This document shows positions 41,914 through 51,053 of a DNA stretch of 64,000 nt, piece after piece (position 1 is the first letter of the stretch; every line of letters starts with the position of its first letter). The stretch covers positions 930,001 through 994,000 of the forward strand of contig NZ_JAEQMU010000001.1 in the NCBI RefSeq assembly GCF_017908035.1, read 5' to 3'. The notes under the pieces were generated by a model. That model had not been told where the DNA came from. It was given only the letters and a program-made list of their open reading frames with translations, and did not search any database. Both the position numbers and the translations under genes were made by a program. The stretch comes from Sphingobacterium tabacisoli (GTDB lineage: Bacteria > Bacteroidota > Bacteroidia > Sphingobacteriales > Sphingobacteriaceae).

Positions 41914-43972
41914 GTCCCCCATAAAAATTACGTGTGGCTGCCGCATTAAAGTAGCGGCCACCAAAAGCATTGATATCATTACCTAAACTGTACCGCTGAT
42001 TCAGTAGATTGTCACCCCCCGCATATACTTGTACAGATACCCCATAAAAGCGAGGTACCGTATAACTGAGCTTAGCTTGCACCAAATGAAACTTCTTCGC
42101 ATATATACTATTGGCATCACCCAAAGGCATGGAGGAAGTAAAGTTGTGATACAGGTTTAAATCAAGCTGATAAGGAAAATCGATTTTAACGTTATTAGTC
42201 CATACCCATTGGGGCACTGCCGTCATTCTATTACCCGAATAGTCTTTATCAGCTACCTTGTACTGCCCAAAATGATAGTCATTATAACTTACAGCTGTAT
42301 GTACGCTCATTCCACGTAACAGGGGCGATTGTGGCGAAACGGGAATCGCACCCCACAGGGATAGTTCAATTCCTTTCTGTTTCATCTCTCCGGCATTCTG
42401 ATAATACTCTGCGCCAGCTTCATTCAGGCTACGCACGATACCATTCTCCATACGGTAGGTATAAGCAGCAATATCCAAAATTAGGTTGTTGTTTTTATTC
42501 CGTATTTTATATCCTACCTCGTAATTTGTACCGGATTCAGCTTGCAGGTCTGTATTTATACTATTGTCAGAAGAACGTACCTCCGCAAGGGTAGGCGTAG
42601 AATAACCTTTGGCTACAGAAACCCGCCAGGACATTATCTCATGGAGGGTATACGAACTCGCTATACGGGGCATCCATTGCTTATCAAAGGAAATATGGCC
42701 ATCTGTAGGCGTTACCACTGGGTATTTGCGGGTGTAGTCGATGTGATTACCATTCAGTCCGAGAGCACCTTCCAGGTTCCAGTTTTTTATCAGCTCAATC
42801 TGCGCCCGATAGAATAGGTTCCACTGGCTGTTGGTCATGCCATCACGTGCCTGTACAGCACCTGCCACTCCTTTGTTATTGTCGTAATTGTCAATCGTAC
42901 TGCTTCCTTTTATCCCTTCAAATCCCAACTGCATCTGCCAAGGCAGTGCCGCCTGTTGATTGCCCAGCGACAGGTAAGTACGCAGTCCCCAGTTTTTCTC
43001 GATGCGCTCTTCGTAATTCGTTATAAAAGGGTTCTTGAAATCCGTGTAGGAACCAAACAAAGAAATTTGGTGCGATAGATACTTGCCGAGTTGTAAACGA
43101 TGTGAGACTCCACCGAATCCCGTTTTGTTATAGATAGCGGCCTGTTGCTCCTTCGCCCCCGGATTGGGCCCACCTGCAGGGCGTGAGGCTCTCGGATCCG
43201 CTTCATACTGCTCCAGGGTAAGTCCGCCCGGCGTTTCGTAACCCAAGTCGGTATATAATATAAAAGCACGTAGCTGCGCTATAGGAGCGTATTGCCATTG
43301 ATGGGCCGTCTGAACAGTTTTCTTGTTCAAGCCTGCATTGTCCCGATAACCATCGGAACGTAAAAATGACTGGTCAAAAGAGAACTGATAATTGGGAGTC
43401 ACCTTCTGCTGTAGGGATAGTGACTGTTGGAACAGACCGTAGGCACCAGCCGTAAGTTCGACTTCGCGTCTGTTTTCTAGCATTTCAAACCCCTTAGGGC
43501 TGATCTGCACGACTCCACCAGAATTAGCTCCGAACAGCGAGCCATCGGGTCCTTTGACCAGCTGTATCGTCTGTATACCCACCGGAGCAAGTAGATTGAG
43601 ATAGGTATTGCCACCTGCATCTGTCAACGGAAACTCGTCTACATATACTTTGGTATTACGAATTCCAAACGGTGAACGGATTAAACTTCCCCGCATGGCC
43701 AAGCGATAAGAACCTGGCGAACGTTCTTCCATACGTATCCCAGGAACAGTATTGACTGCGGCCAGCAAAGAGGTAGGACTCTGTCGGGAGATAACCTCTG
43801 CTGATAGACTCTGAGTAGCTGATGTAACGCCCAAAGAAGACTGTTTGGCAAAGTACACCTTCACATCTATAGGCTGTAAAGCAATATTGGTACTGTCTTT
43901 AGAAACTTGTGCAGAGGCAGTCACTCCCAACAAAGCTAGGAGGAGGGTTAGGTTGGTGGTCAAATATCTCAT
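41897..43972 (-). CDS. TonB-dependent outer-membrane receptor
   Basis: A 691-residue receptor with signal peptide MRYLTTNLTLLLALLGVTASAQ. The plug domain (about 45-165: LLAAVNTVPGIRMEERSPGS, VYVDEFPLTDAGG, IQLVKGPDGSLFGANSGG) precedes a 22-stranded barrel ending in Phe (GGLKLIF), as the BAM signal requires. It lacks the CarboxypepD_reg domain of SusC, so it resembles siderophore or metal chelate receptors such as FecA/FhuA types. The ligand is unknown. It is probably co-transcribed with the Omp85-like gene 27 bp upstream, and its 3' end overlaps that of the convergent sigma operon. Confidence 0.93.
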   Translation of the reverse strand: MRYLTTNLTLLLALLGVTASAQVSKDSTNIALQPIDVKVYFAKQSSLGVTSATQSLSAEVISRQSPTSLLAAVNTVPGIRMEERSPGSYRLAMRGSLIRSPFGIRNTKVYVDEFPLTDAGGNTYLNLLAPVGIQTIQLVKGPDGSLFGANSGGVVQISPKGFEMLENRREVELTAGAYGLFQQSLSLQQKVTPNYQFSFDQSFLRSDGYRDNAGLNKKTVQTAHQWQYAPIAQLRAFILYTDLGYETPGGLTLEQYEADPRASRPAGGPNPGAKEQQAAIYNKTGFGGVSHRLQLGKYLSHQISLFGSYTDFKNPFITNYEERIEKNWGLRTYLSLGNQQAALPWQMQLGFEGIKGSSTIDNYDNNKGVAGAVQARDGMTNSQWNLFYRAQIELIKNWNLEGALGLNGNHIDYTRKYPVVTPTDGHISFDKQWMPRIASSYTLHEIMSWRVSVAKGYSTPTLAEVRSSDNSINTDLQAESGTNYEVGYKIRNKNNNLILDIAAYTYRMENGIVRSLNEAGAEYYQNAGEMKQKGIELSLWGAIPVSPQSPLLRGMSVHTAVSYNDYHFGQYKVADKDYSGNRMTAVPQWVWTNNVKIDFPYQLDLNLYHNFTSSMPLGDANSIYAKKFHLVQAKLSYTVPRFYGVSVQVYAGGDNLLNQRYSLGNDINAFGGRYFNAAATRNFYGGLKLIF

Positions 43973-43999
43973 CTACCGTTAAAGATAGGGCTTTTTCCC

Positions 44000-45295
44000 T
44001 TAGAATGCTTCATTCAATCCCAAAAACAGGCCTTTCTGTCCAAATTTACCAATGGCATAATCGATACATAGGTTGGTACGGGTCATTTTATTGAAAAGCA
44101 CCCGCAAACCTGCACCGCCTGAAGGTTGCCAGTACTTAAACAGCTTGGTGCCCATCTGGTCATCTACAGTCTGAATATTTCCAAAAACCACACCGCTCAA
44201 AAACTGATTACGCAGTATTGGAAAGCGGTACTCGACCTCACCATATGCATAAGAGCGTCCTTTGAAATATCCGTTGGTATAGCCTCTACCGCTTTTTGCA
44301 TAGGGATCTTTGCCCGTCCCCGGCAAATCAAGATAGGGTAGCTTGCCACTGAGATTGTACGATCCGTAATACCATAAGGCCAATACGTGGTTAGGACGGC
44401 CACGCTCCGGGAAAAGCTGAAAATACTTACGAAAATCGGTAAGGAGTTGTATGGCATTCTGCGAACTTCCCATCCAAGTCTGGTTCGTCCGCAAGACCAC
44501 ATCGGAATAGATGCCTTTGTAGGCGCTATTCGGATTGTCCCGGGTCATGTACTGCAGATTAAACATCAACCCGTTATTATTATTGCGCACAGGATCGAAG
44601 CCGTTCCACTTGCTATAAATCTCATTGGGCGAAGGGGAGACCTCCGTCAGTGTACTGACATTGCGCTTCAACTCAAAATAGGCCCCCGCACCAACAAATA
44701 GTCCCGGGCTCAACTTTTTATAAATACGTTCGTTGAATCCGTAGACAGTATATTTATTGACAAAACGGTCACGGTCCGGATTATTGATGATAGACTCCTC
44801 TTCTGTAGGATTGGGCAATGGGTGTCCGATCCCCATACCATAATCGAGTCCCACCATTTTAGCAATATGGAGACTACCTTTTAGATTCCATTTGTTCTCT
44901 CGTGTATACACATCATGAAAAAGATAACCAAACACAATCCCCCTGGTCGTATAGTTCAAAGCAGTAGCAAACACCGACATACTGGTATTCTTTTTCTCGC
45001 CAAAATGCAATCCACCCACAGCTTTAATACCTATCTGAAAACCGATACTCGGATTGTAATTGAGATTGGGTAGATAGGAAATACCTGAACGCTTCTCGGG
45101 CGTACCGTCTTTCTTTCTTTTCTTAAAGGGATTGATGTCCTGAAAAAGATTGACCACATCATATAGACTATCAGGGGGCAGGGGGTCTCCCTTTATTCTT
45201 TTTAAGAATAGACTGTCAGTTTGCTGCTCGAGGTCCTGTGCATAGGTATTTGATGCCAACAAGGGTAAAAACAAAAGGATGTACAGGTATCTCAT
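44000..45295 (-). CDS. Omp85/BamA-family outer-membrane protein without POTRA domains
   Basis: A 431-residue protein with signal peptide MRYLYILLFLPLLASNTYAQ. The rest is a bacterial surface antigen (D15) barrel: GIKAVGGLHFGEKK, YGEVEYRFPI and a C-terminal Phe (GLNEAF). No POTRA repeats fit in the 80 residues before the barrel, so it is a short Omp85 relative that probably does not act in general outer-membrane assembly. It is encoded just upstream of a TonB receptor (27-bp gap), suggesting joint function in transport. Substrate unknown. Confidence 0.85.
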   Translation of the reverse strand: MRYLYILLFLPLLASNTYAQDLEQQTDSLFLKRIKGDPLPPDSLYDVVNLFQDINPFKKRKKDGTPEKRSGISYLPNLNYNPSIGFQIGIKAVGGLHFGEKKNTSMSVFATALNYTTRGIVFGYLFHDVYTRENKWNLKGSLHIAKMVGLDYGMGIGHPLPNPTEEESIINNPDRDRFVNKYTVYGFNERIYKKLSPGLFVGAGAYFELKRNVSTLTEVSPSPNEIYSKWNGFDPVRNNNNGLMFNLQYMTRDNPNSAYKGIYSDVVLRTNQTWMGSSQNAIQLLTDFRKYFQLFPERGRPNHVLALWYYGSYNLSGKLPYLDLPGTGKDPYAKSGRGYTNGYFKGRSYAYGEVEYRFPILRNQFLSGVVFGNIQTVDDQMGTKLFKYWQPSGGAGLRVLFNKMTRTNLCIDYAIGKFGQKGLFLGLNEAF

Positions 45296-45466
45296 AGAGG
45301 GTCTCTTTCCATATTAGTAGCACGAAAATAAAGATAAGTTTTGGCTTTTAGACGCTTCGGCGCCCACAAAAAACGTTTTTCAAATTCATTTGTTCTCTTT
45401 TTCTACGTATATTACAGGATAGGAATTGTTATAATTTGTATCAAAATATCTTAAATAAAAAATATT

Positions 45467-45748
45467 ATGTTAATTAAAAAAGAAGAAACAGGAAGCAAAG
45501 GAGCCTTTGTTGCCTACGAGGAAAATAAGAAAATAGGGGAGATGAGTTATTCGATAGCCGGTACGGACAAGATCATTGTGGACCATACTGAAGTCGATCC
45601 CGAACAAAAAGGAAAGAGTATTGGCAAAATTCTATTGCAAAAGGTAGTCGAACACGCTAGGGATAATAATCTGAAAATAATTCCGCTATGTCCTTTTGCA
45701 AAAGCCATGTTTGAAAAGAACGTCGATATAAGAGACGTGCTCGCTTAA
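45467..45748 (+). CDS. YjdJ-like GNAT N-acetyltransferase
   Basis: A 93-residue short GNAT protein. The acetyl-CoA loop is VDPEQKGKSIGKILLQKVVEHAR, followed by LKIIPLCPFAKAMFEKN, which is the typical YjdJ/GCN5-related short form. The substrate is unknown; proteins of this size are often acetyl-CoA binders with unclear roles. Single gene; upstream AT-rich region of 171 bp shows no hairpin. Confidence 0.93.
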   Translation: MLIKKEETGSKGAFVAYEENKKIGEMSYSIAGTDKIIVDHTEVDPEQKGKSIGKILLQKVVEHARDNNLKIIPLCPFAKAMFEKNVDIRDVLA

Positions 45749-45802
45749 AATCTGGATTGCTATCTGCTCCTTAAGGCCTCTCGGGCTAGGGGAGCAGGCA
45801 CA

Positions 45803-46696
45803 TTAATCTTGAAAATGCTTTAGCTGCCCCAGGAGGCCAGTAAGCCCTCCGGTATGAATAAACAATATCTGGCTGCCTTTTTCGAACGTGTCCTTTTCCA
45901 ATAAATCATGTAATGCAAACAGCGCCTTTCCCGTATAGGTCGGCTCTATCATGATGCCCGTCTGGCGTACAAAACTTTGTACAAACTGTATCAGTTCGGG
46001 TTTGACCTTTGCATAACCACCAAAATGGTAGTCCAAATGGAGTCTACTCTGCTGTAGGTTAGCGCCCAGCAGCAGCATCTCGTCGGCTATAAAACCTCCT
46101 CCTTTCAATACGGGTACCACATGCAACAAGCTTTTCTCATCTTCTTGCGCTATTCCCATTGCAATACCTGCCGCTGTAGTACCGGTTCCGGCCGCCACAA
46201 AGATATGATCATACTGCCGCTCGAGCTCGCCCACCAGTTCCGAACAGCCACGAGCACCTTCTATTCCTGAGCCCCCCTCATCAATCATAAAGCTTCTATC
46301 GGCTTCTTGGAGTCCATTAAAGAGCTTTTCCTTGTCTTTGTAATCCTCCCGCGACACGAATAGAAGCTCCATACCAAACAGGCGACACATATCCAGCACA
46401 GGGTTCGAAATCTCCTCGCCCCGTATGAAAGCCTTAGCATAAAAACCTGCCGATGCAGCGGCGCAGGCCACAGCAAGGATATGGTTGGACCAAGCGCCTC
46501 CAAAAGTAATTAATGTATCTTTACCTAATTCACTTGCTTTTAAAAGATTATATTTTAGCTTACGCCATTTATTACCCGATACGAACGGGTGAATCATATC
46601 ATCACGTTTTATATAGACTTGAACTGATTTTTGTTGATACAAAGGGTGCGAAAGTAATTGTTCAGGGCTAAAGAGGAGCATAGATAAAAAAGACAT
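45803..46696 (-). CDS. D-cysteine desulfhydrase / ACC deaminase family enzyme
   Basis: A 297-residue PLP enzyme. The PLP Lys is Lys43 in SGNKWRKLKYNL. ITFGGAWSNHILAVACAAA and the phosphate loop in AAGTGTTAAGIA match the 1-aminocyclopropane-1-carboxylate deaminase/D-cysteine desulfhydrase group. In bacteria lacking ethylene-related context, D-cysteine desulfhydrase or general deaminase activity is more likely than ACC deaminase, but key specificity residues cannot be decided. Alternative start at 46681. It is divergent from the RluD-type gene. Confidence 0.9.
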   Translation of the reverse strand: MSFLSMLLFSPEQLLSHPLYQQKSVQVYIKRDDMIHPFVSGNKWRKLKYNLLKASELGKDTLITFGGAWSNHILAVACAAASAGFYAKAFIRGEEISNPVLDMCRLFGMELLFVSREDYKDKEKLFNGLQEADRSFMIDEGGSGIEGARGCSELVGELERQYDHIFVAAGTGTTAAGIAMGIAQEDEKSLLHVVPVLKGGGFIADEMLLLGANLQQSRLHLDYHFGGYAKVKPELIQFVQSFVRQTGIMIEPTYTGKALFALHDLLEKDTFEKGSQILFIHTGGLTGLLGQLKHFQD

Positions 46697-46760
46697 TGTT
46701 AATATTCAGTATATTGAAGTAAGAGTAGGTCAAAGTTAGTACTTTTTGGTGTATTTCACT

Positions 46761-46768
46761 TACTTTTG
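46761..46768 (+). promoter_or_regulatory. -7 box TACTTTTG of the RluD-type gene
   Basis: TACTTTTG ends 4 nt before the ATG at 46773, matching three other genes in the window and implying a leaderless transcript. Confidence 0.55.
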
Positions 46769-46772
46769 TGCT

Positions 46773-47810
46773 ATGAACGAAGACTTAGATATACAGGAAC
46801 AAGACGAGCAGGAATTGTATGAACATATACGGATAGTTGCCGACAAAGGGCAGGCCTTGCTTCGTATTGACAAGTTTTTAATGAATAGAGTAGAGAATAC
46901 CTCACGCAACCGCATACAGAATGCGATTGATGCAGGTTCTGTCTTTGTCAATGATAAAGTCATCAAAGCCAGCTATAAAGTAAAGCCACTCGATGTCATT
47001 ACCATGGTCTTACCCGACCCTCCACGCGATACTGAGGTCTATCCCGAGGATATCCCGCTTGTTATTACTTATGAGGATGATGACCTTCTTATGGTCAATA
47101 AAGAGCCTGGTATGGTGGTACACCCCGGATTCAACAACTATACAGGTACGCTGGTGAACGCACTGACATTTCACCTCAATCAGCTACCTACACTACCGGG
47201 TAATACAGGACGCCCAGGACTGGTACACCGTATAGATAAAGATACCTCTGGACTATTGGTCATTGCTAAGAATGAATGGGCCATGACCTATCTGGCCAAA
47301 CAATTTTTTGAACACAGCATAGAACGTCGTTATGTGGCCCTCGTATGGGGAGATCTCCCCGAAGATGGTACCATCTCTGGCTATATCGGCCGCGATATGA
47401 AAGACCGTCGGATAATGAATATGTACGATGACCCGGAAAAGGGGAAATGGTCGGTCACGCACTATAAGGTAATAGAGCGCTTAGGCTTTGTCACATTGAT
47501 TGAATGCCAGCTGGAAACAGGACGTACTCACCAGATACGTACACATATGAAATCTATAGGCCATCCTATTTTCAATGATGCCAGTTATGGGGGGGACAGA
47601 ATACTAAAAGGGACGGCATTTTCAAAATACAAACAATTTGTAGACAATTGTTTTCAGATAATACCTAGACAGGCACTTCATGCCAGATCACTCGGTTTTA
47701 TACACCCGAAAACAAAAAAAGAAATGAATTTTGAAGTACCATTGCCCGAGGATTTTCGTTTAGTATTAGAAAAGTGGAGAGGATATGCTGCTGAAAAAAC
47801 ACAGCAATAG
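46773..47810 (+). CDS. RluA family pseudouridine synthase (RluD-like)
   Basis: A 345-residue enzyme that isomerises uridine to pseudouridine in RNA. An S4 RNA-binding domain (about 25-75: LRIDKFLMNRVENTSRNRIQ) precedes the catalytic domain with the Asp motif GLVHRIDKDTSGLLVIAKN and the strand LIECQLETGRTHQIRTHMKSIGHP. The S4 domain and length fit RluD, which acts on helix 69 of 23S rRNA, though RluC-like function is possible. The ATG at 46773 was chosen; the TTG at 46746 precedes the promoter box. Confidence 0.94.
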   Translation: MNEDLDIQEQDEQELYEHIRIVADKGQALLRIDKFLMNRVENTSRNRIQNAIDAGSVFVNDKVIKASYKVKPLDVITMVLPDPPRDTEVYPEDIPLVITYEDDDLLMVNKEPGMVVHPGFNNYTGTLVNALTFHLNQLPTLPGNTGRPGLVHRIDKDTSGLLVIAKNEWAMTYLAKQFFEHSIERRYVALVWGDLPEDGTISGYIGRDMKDRRIMNMYDDPEKGKWSVTHYKVIERLGFVTLIECQLETGRTHQIRTHMKSIGHPIFNDASYGGDRILKGTAFSKYKQFVDNCFQIIPRQALHARSLGFIHPKTKKEMNFEVPLPEDFRLVLEKWRGYAAEKTQQ

Positions 47811-47844
47811 GGTCCGCCAAACGATTACGCTTTAATGCATTTTT

Positions 47845-48708
47845 ATGCCTACACATTACATGAACTACAACGGCACTTTGCTGCCGGAAGACCATACTAT
47901 ATTTTCGGCCAATAACCGGGCATTCCGCTACGGCGATGGTATTTTTGAGACGATGCTCTATAAAGACGGTGAAATCCGCTTTCTGGATTTTCACATCGAG
48001 CGCTTACAACAGAGCATGCAGCGGCTGGAGCTGGAATCGTCCGGCAAGTTCGACACGTATTTCTTTAAGGGAGCTACGGACGAATTAATCCGTAAGAACA
48101 ATATGCTCGGACAGCGCGTGCGCGTACGTCTTGCGGTATTTAGGGAAGGCGATGGGCTCTATACCCCCGATAGCAACCGTCCGAATTATATCTTTCAGGT
48201 GCAACGCTTGGAAGAGCCACAAAGAGATAAGAAAAACGGTCTTATTATCGACCTGTATACGGAGAATAAAAAGCCTTTTGGCGATCTCTCGGACCTGAAA
48301 TCAAACAACGCGTTGATATATGTCCTCGCTGGACTGTATAAGAAGAAGTTTGATTATGATGATGTACTCATTCTCAACCAAGAGGGTTTTCTCTGTGAAG
48401 CGCTGACATCAAATATCTTCGTGTACTTTGAGAAAGCGCTGTATACCCCTGCGTTGAATCAAGGCTGTATCGCTGGGGTGATGCGTCGTGTGGTGATGGA
48501 TATCGCGGAAGCGGAGGGTATACAGGTCATCGAAGCACAGATCAGTCCCGAAATCATGAAAAAAGCGGATGAGATATTCTGCACCAATGCCATACAAGGA
48601 ATACAGTGGGTTATGGGTTACAAGCAGAAGCGTTACTTTAACAAAATATCTCGGATACTACAGGATAGACTGGCAACCTGGAGTTATGACAAAGAAGGTG
48701 GTCTATAG
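47845..48708 (+). CDS. Class IV aminotransferase (PabC/IlvE-like)
   Basis: A 287-residue PLP enzyme of fold type IV. ANNRAFRYGDGIFETMLYKDG is the conserved N-terminal segment, and GFLCEALTSNIFVYFEKALYTPALNQGCIAGVMRR holds the catalytic region with the active-site Lys expected between them (near KSNNALIYVLAG). It is likely 4-amino-4-deoxychorismate lyase or a branched-chain aminotransferase; the short length and lone setting favour the lyase. It follows the RluD-type gene by 34 bp and precedes mnmE by 81 bp. Confidence 0.87.
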   Translation: MPTHYMNYNGTLLPEDHTIFSANNRAFRYGDGIFETMLYKDGEIRFLDFHIERLQQSMQRLELESSGKFDTYFFKGATDELIRKNNMLGQRVRVRLAVFREGDGLYTPDSNRPNYIFQVQRLEEPQRDKKNGLIIDLYTENKKPFGDLSDLKSNNALIYVLAGLYKKKFDYDDVLILNQEGFLCEALTSNIFVYFEKALYTPALNQGCIAGVMRRVVMDIAEAEGIQVIEAQISPEIMKKADEIFCTNAIQGIQWVMGYKQKRYFNKISRILQDRLATWSYDKEGGL

Positions 48709-48754
48709 GATGAGGAGAGCTACAAATTTGCTTTTACATTTCGAAGCAATTGTA

Positions 48755-48785
48755 TTGCTTGTAAAGGCGAATTTATGTAGGTTTG
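48755..48785 (+). promoter_or_regulatory. mnmE promoter
   Basis: TTG (48755-48757), a 20-bp spacer and TAGGTTTG (48778-48785) match the Bacteroidota consensus; the box ends 4 nt before the ATG at 48790. Confidence 0.65.
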
Positions 48786-48789
48786 TCCC

Positions 48790-50169
48790 ATGTCTACAAA
48801 CGGATTAATATCTCAAGATACTATCGTAGCGTTGGCTACATCTCCTGGTGCACAAGGTGCTATCGCTGTAATACGTGTATCGGGAAACGAAGCGATAAAC
48901 ATCGTCAATGGTGTGTTCAAAGGCAAGGATCTGACTGCCCAGGACTCACATACTATACATTTTGGAACGATACGTGAAGGGGAGGAAATCCTCGATGAAG
49001 TACTGGTCTCGCTATTTGTGGCACCAAACTCGTACACAAAGGAAAACTCGGTAGAAATATCGACACACAACTCAAAATATATCATCGAACGGATTATCAA
49101 CCTGCTCATAAAGAAAGGAGCGAGAGCCGCACGTGCTGGTGAATTTACCCTACGGGCATTTCTCAATGGAGGGCTGGATCTTTCGCAAGCGGAAGCTGTA
49201 GCAGATCTAATCGCATCCAATTCCGCTGCATCCCACCAAGTGGCCATGCAACAGATGCGAGGTGGTTTTTCGAATCAGCTGAAACAATTACGCGAAGATT
49301 TGGTACATTTTGCTTCTTTGATAGAACTGGAGCTAGACTTCGGGGAGGAGGATGTGGAATTTGCAAACCGGGATCAGCTAAAGTCGCTTATACAAAAGAT
49401 ATATACCGTAATCGGCAAGCTTATCCAATCCTTTGAACAAGGGAATGTGCTCAAAAATGGAGTTCCGGTGGTTATCGCCGGTAAACCTAATGTCGGTAAA
49501 TCGACATTATTGAACGCCCTGCTGAATGAAGAACGTGCTATTGTATCGGATATCGCAGGTACGACACGAGATACTATCGAGGATGAAATCAATATCCATG
49601 GGGTGACCTTTCGATTTATTGACACCGCAGGCTTACGGGATACAGAAGATGTCATCGAAGCAAAAGGGGTGGAGCGTACACGGGAGAAAATGAAACAGGC
49701 ACGATTGATTATCTACTTATTTGACCCCACCCAAGATAATATCGCGGTGGTACAGCAGCAGATAAGTGAAGTGAGGGATCTGAATATTCCTTTTGTAACG
49801 ATAATCAATAAGAGTGATTTGCTGGCGGAGGGCGATAGAGCGGAATACAATGTACTGAACCCTTTGTACATATCTGCAAAAAAACAACTGGGAATAGATG
49901 AACTGAAGGAGGAATTGTTGAATCAGGTCAATCTTTCGAATATCAATACCGACGATGTCATGGTCACGAATATCAGACACGTGGAGGCGCTACAGCTTAC
50001 GCAAGCGGCACTAGAGCGGGTTCTATACGGTATTGACAATCCGGTAACATCCGACTTTTTGGCAATGGATATCCGTCAATCCCTGCACCATCTGGGAGAG
50101 ATAACCGGCACGGTAACTACCGACGATCTGCTGGAAAACATTTTCTCTAAATTCTGCATCGGAAAATAA
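48790..50169 (+). CDS. mnmE: tRNA modification GTPase MnmE
   Basis: A 459-residue GTPase that, with MnmG, adds the carboxymethylaminomethyl group to the wobble uridine of tRNAs. The N-terminal tetrahydrofolate-binding domain (1-120) opens DTIVALATSPGAQGAIAVIRV. The G domain has the P-loop GKPNVGKS at 231-238, AGTTRD, DTAGLRD and NKSD. The C-terminal residues FCIGK include the conserved catalytic Cys of the CxGK motif. Full length for the family. A strong hairpin lies 76 bp downstream. mnmG is not in the window. Confidence 0.97.
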   Translation: MSTNGLISQDTIVALATSPGAQGAIAVIRVSGNEAINIVNGVFKGKDLTAQDSHTIHFGTIREGEEILDEVLVSLFVAPNSYTKENSVEISTHNSKYIIERIINLLIKKGARAARAGEFTLRAFLNGGLDLSQAEAVADLIASNSAASHQVAMQQMRGGFSNQLKQLREDLVHFASLIELELDFGEEDVEFANRDQLKSLIQKIYTVIGKLIQSFEQGNVLKNGVPVVIAGKPNVGKSTLLNALLNEERAIVSDIAGTTRDTIEDEINIHGVTFRFIDTAGLRDTEDVIEAKGVERTREKMKQARLIIYLFDPTQDNIAVVQQQISEVRDLNIPFVTIINKSDLLAEGDRAEYNVLNPLYISAKKQLGIDELKEELLNQVNLSNINTDDVMVTNIRHVEALQLTQAALERVLYGIDNPVTSDFLAMDIRQSLHHLGEITGTVTTDDLLENIFSKFCIGK

Positions 50170-50245
50170 ACAACTGTATTTCAATCGATTACAAACTACT
50201 ATTTTACATCAAAAAGAAGCTAAAAAGCTTCTATTCAGTTTATAA

Positions 50246-50310
50246 AAAACGGCTTAGGCAACTTTACAAAGTTGCCTAAGCCGTTTTAAAAAGACGCCTA
50301 AGCCTTTTTT
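50246..50310 (+). terminator. mnmE terminator with an extra downstream arm
   Basis: A perfect 20-bp stem with a 2-nt loop (50246-50287) is followed by a third copy of the arm core GCCTAAGCC (50296-50304) and a T7 run. The 5' arm could therefore pair with either 3' arm; pairing with the second would place the U-tract right after the stem. Confidence 0.85.
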
Positions 50311-50350
50311 TATTTGGCCACGGCTATTTTTTGGCCTTTTGTGCGCAAAA

Positions 50351-50381
50351 AAAAGGGATATCTCTAGGAGATATCCCTTTT
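50351..50381 (-). terminator. HU-gene terminator
   Basis: AAAAGGGATATCTC (50351-50364) and GAGATATCCCTTTT (50368-50381) form a perfect 14-bp stem with a 3-nt loop. It lies 25 bp after the HU stop on the minus strand and ends in a T-run on that strand, and can act on both strands. Confidence 0.88.
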
Positions 50382-50405
50382 TGAATCAGTTCTCAATCCG
50401 AATAG

Positions 50406-50792
50406 CTAAGAGCCGTTTTTCTTAAATACCAAGGTCTGCATGGCGTTCTTTATCTGCCTGCCCGGATGAAAGAGCAGCTTTGGACTAAGGATATTGGAAG
50501 CGGTTACCTCTTCGGACAAATCACTCCCTGTGCTTCTCGTACTGACACGAAAAGACCCCATGTTACCGAGACGGACGATATAGCCCCTCGATATATTACG
50601 TGGAATCTCGCGTATCAAGCTCTGTAATACAGCATACACATCCGACTCAGTAATAGAAGATGCATGCGAGATATCTGCAGCAAGGTCTTCCAGACTAATT
50701 TCACCGGTATGCACCGGTCTCGCGTAAAACTTCTTTGGTGCTGTTGGGTCACTTGGATTCCCAATTTCATGAATGTTGAATTTAATTGCCAT
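50406..50792 (-). CDS. HU family DNA-binding protein (HU-HIG)
   Basis: A 128-residue protein with an HU-like fold: N-terminal extension (IHEIGNPSDPTAPKKFYARPV), helices (EISLEDLAADISHASSITESDVYAVLQSLIREIPRNI) and the beta arm (YIVRLGNMGSFRVSTRSTG). It matches the HU-HIG group of Bacteroidota, larger than classical HU and without the acidic loop of true HU. It likely binds and bends DNA as a homodimer. A seven-copy 9-bp repeat array lies 106-168 bp upstream of its start. Confidence 0.93.
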   Translation of the reverse strand: MAIKFNIHEIGNPSDPTAPKKFYARPVHTGEISLEDLAADISHASSITESDVYAVLQSLIREIPRNISRGYIVRLGNMGSFRVSTRSTGSDLSEEVTASNILSPKLLFHPGRQIKNAMQTLVFKKNGS

Positions 50793-50897
50793 TTCTTTTT
50801 GCGTTTAAAAATTAATAAATAAATTATCTACCTGTCGCCAGTGGGCGGTACCATTTCCCAACTGACAGGATAAAGGTATAACGCAATATGTTATCGT

Positions 50898-50960
50898 TAG
50901 TCGGTTTTGACGGGATTGTCGGACTTGTCTGTTTTGGCGTATTTGTCGTTTTTGTCGCCA
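50898..50960. repeat. Seven-copy 9-bp tandem array upstream of HU
   Basis: Seven 9-bp units start at 50898, 50907, 50916, 50925, 50934, 50943 and 50952, with consensus TTGTCG plus three variable bases (for example TTGACGGGA, TTGTCGGAC, TTGTCGTTT, TTGTCGCCA). The period is exact while the last three bases vary. On the minus strand the frame reads Asp-Lys-x repeats but has no start codon, so it is not a gene. Confidence 0.85.
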
Positions 50961-51053
50961 GGAAGAAAAATAGAGACTTAGCCCTTAGCTAATAAAGGAA
51001 AGTCCAAGAGAGGAAGAATAGAACAGTTTAAGAAGAATAAGGTAAAGGGGGAG

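Noticed and set aside
50898..50960. Asp-Lys-x tripeptide repeat frame on the minus strand of the 9-bp array
   Set aside because: No start codon between the preceding in-frame stop and the repeats; the array is more likely DNA-level structure.
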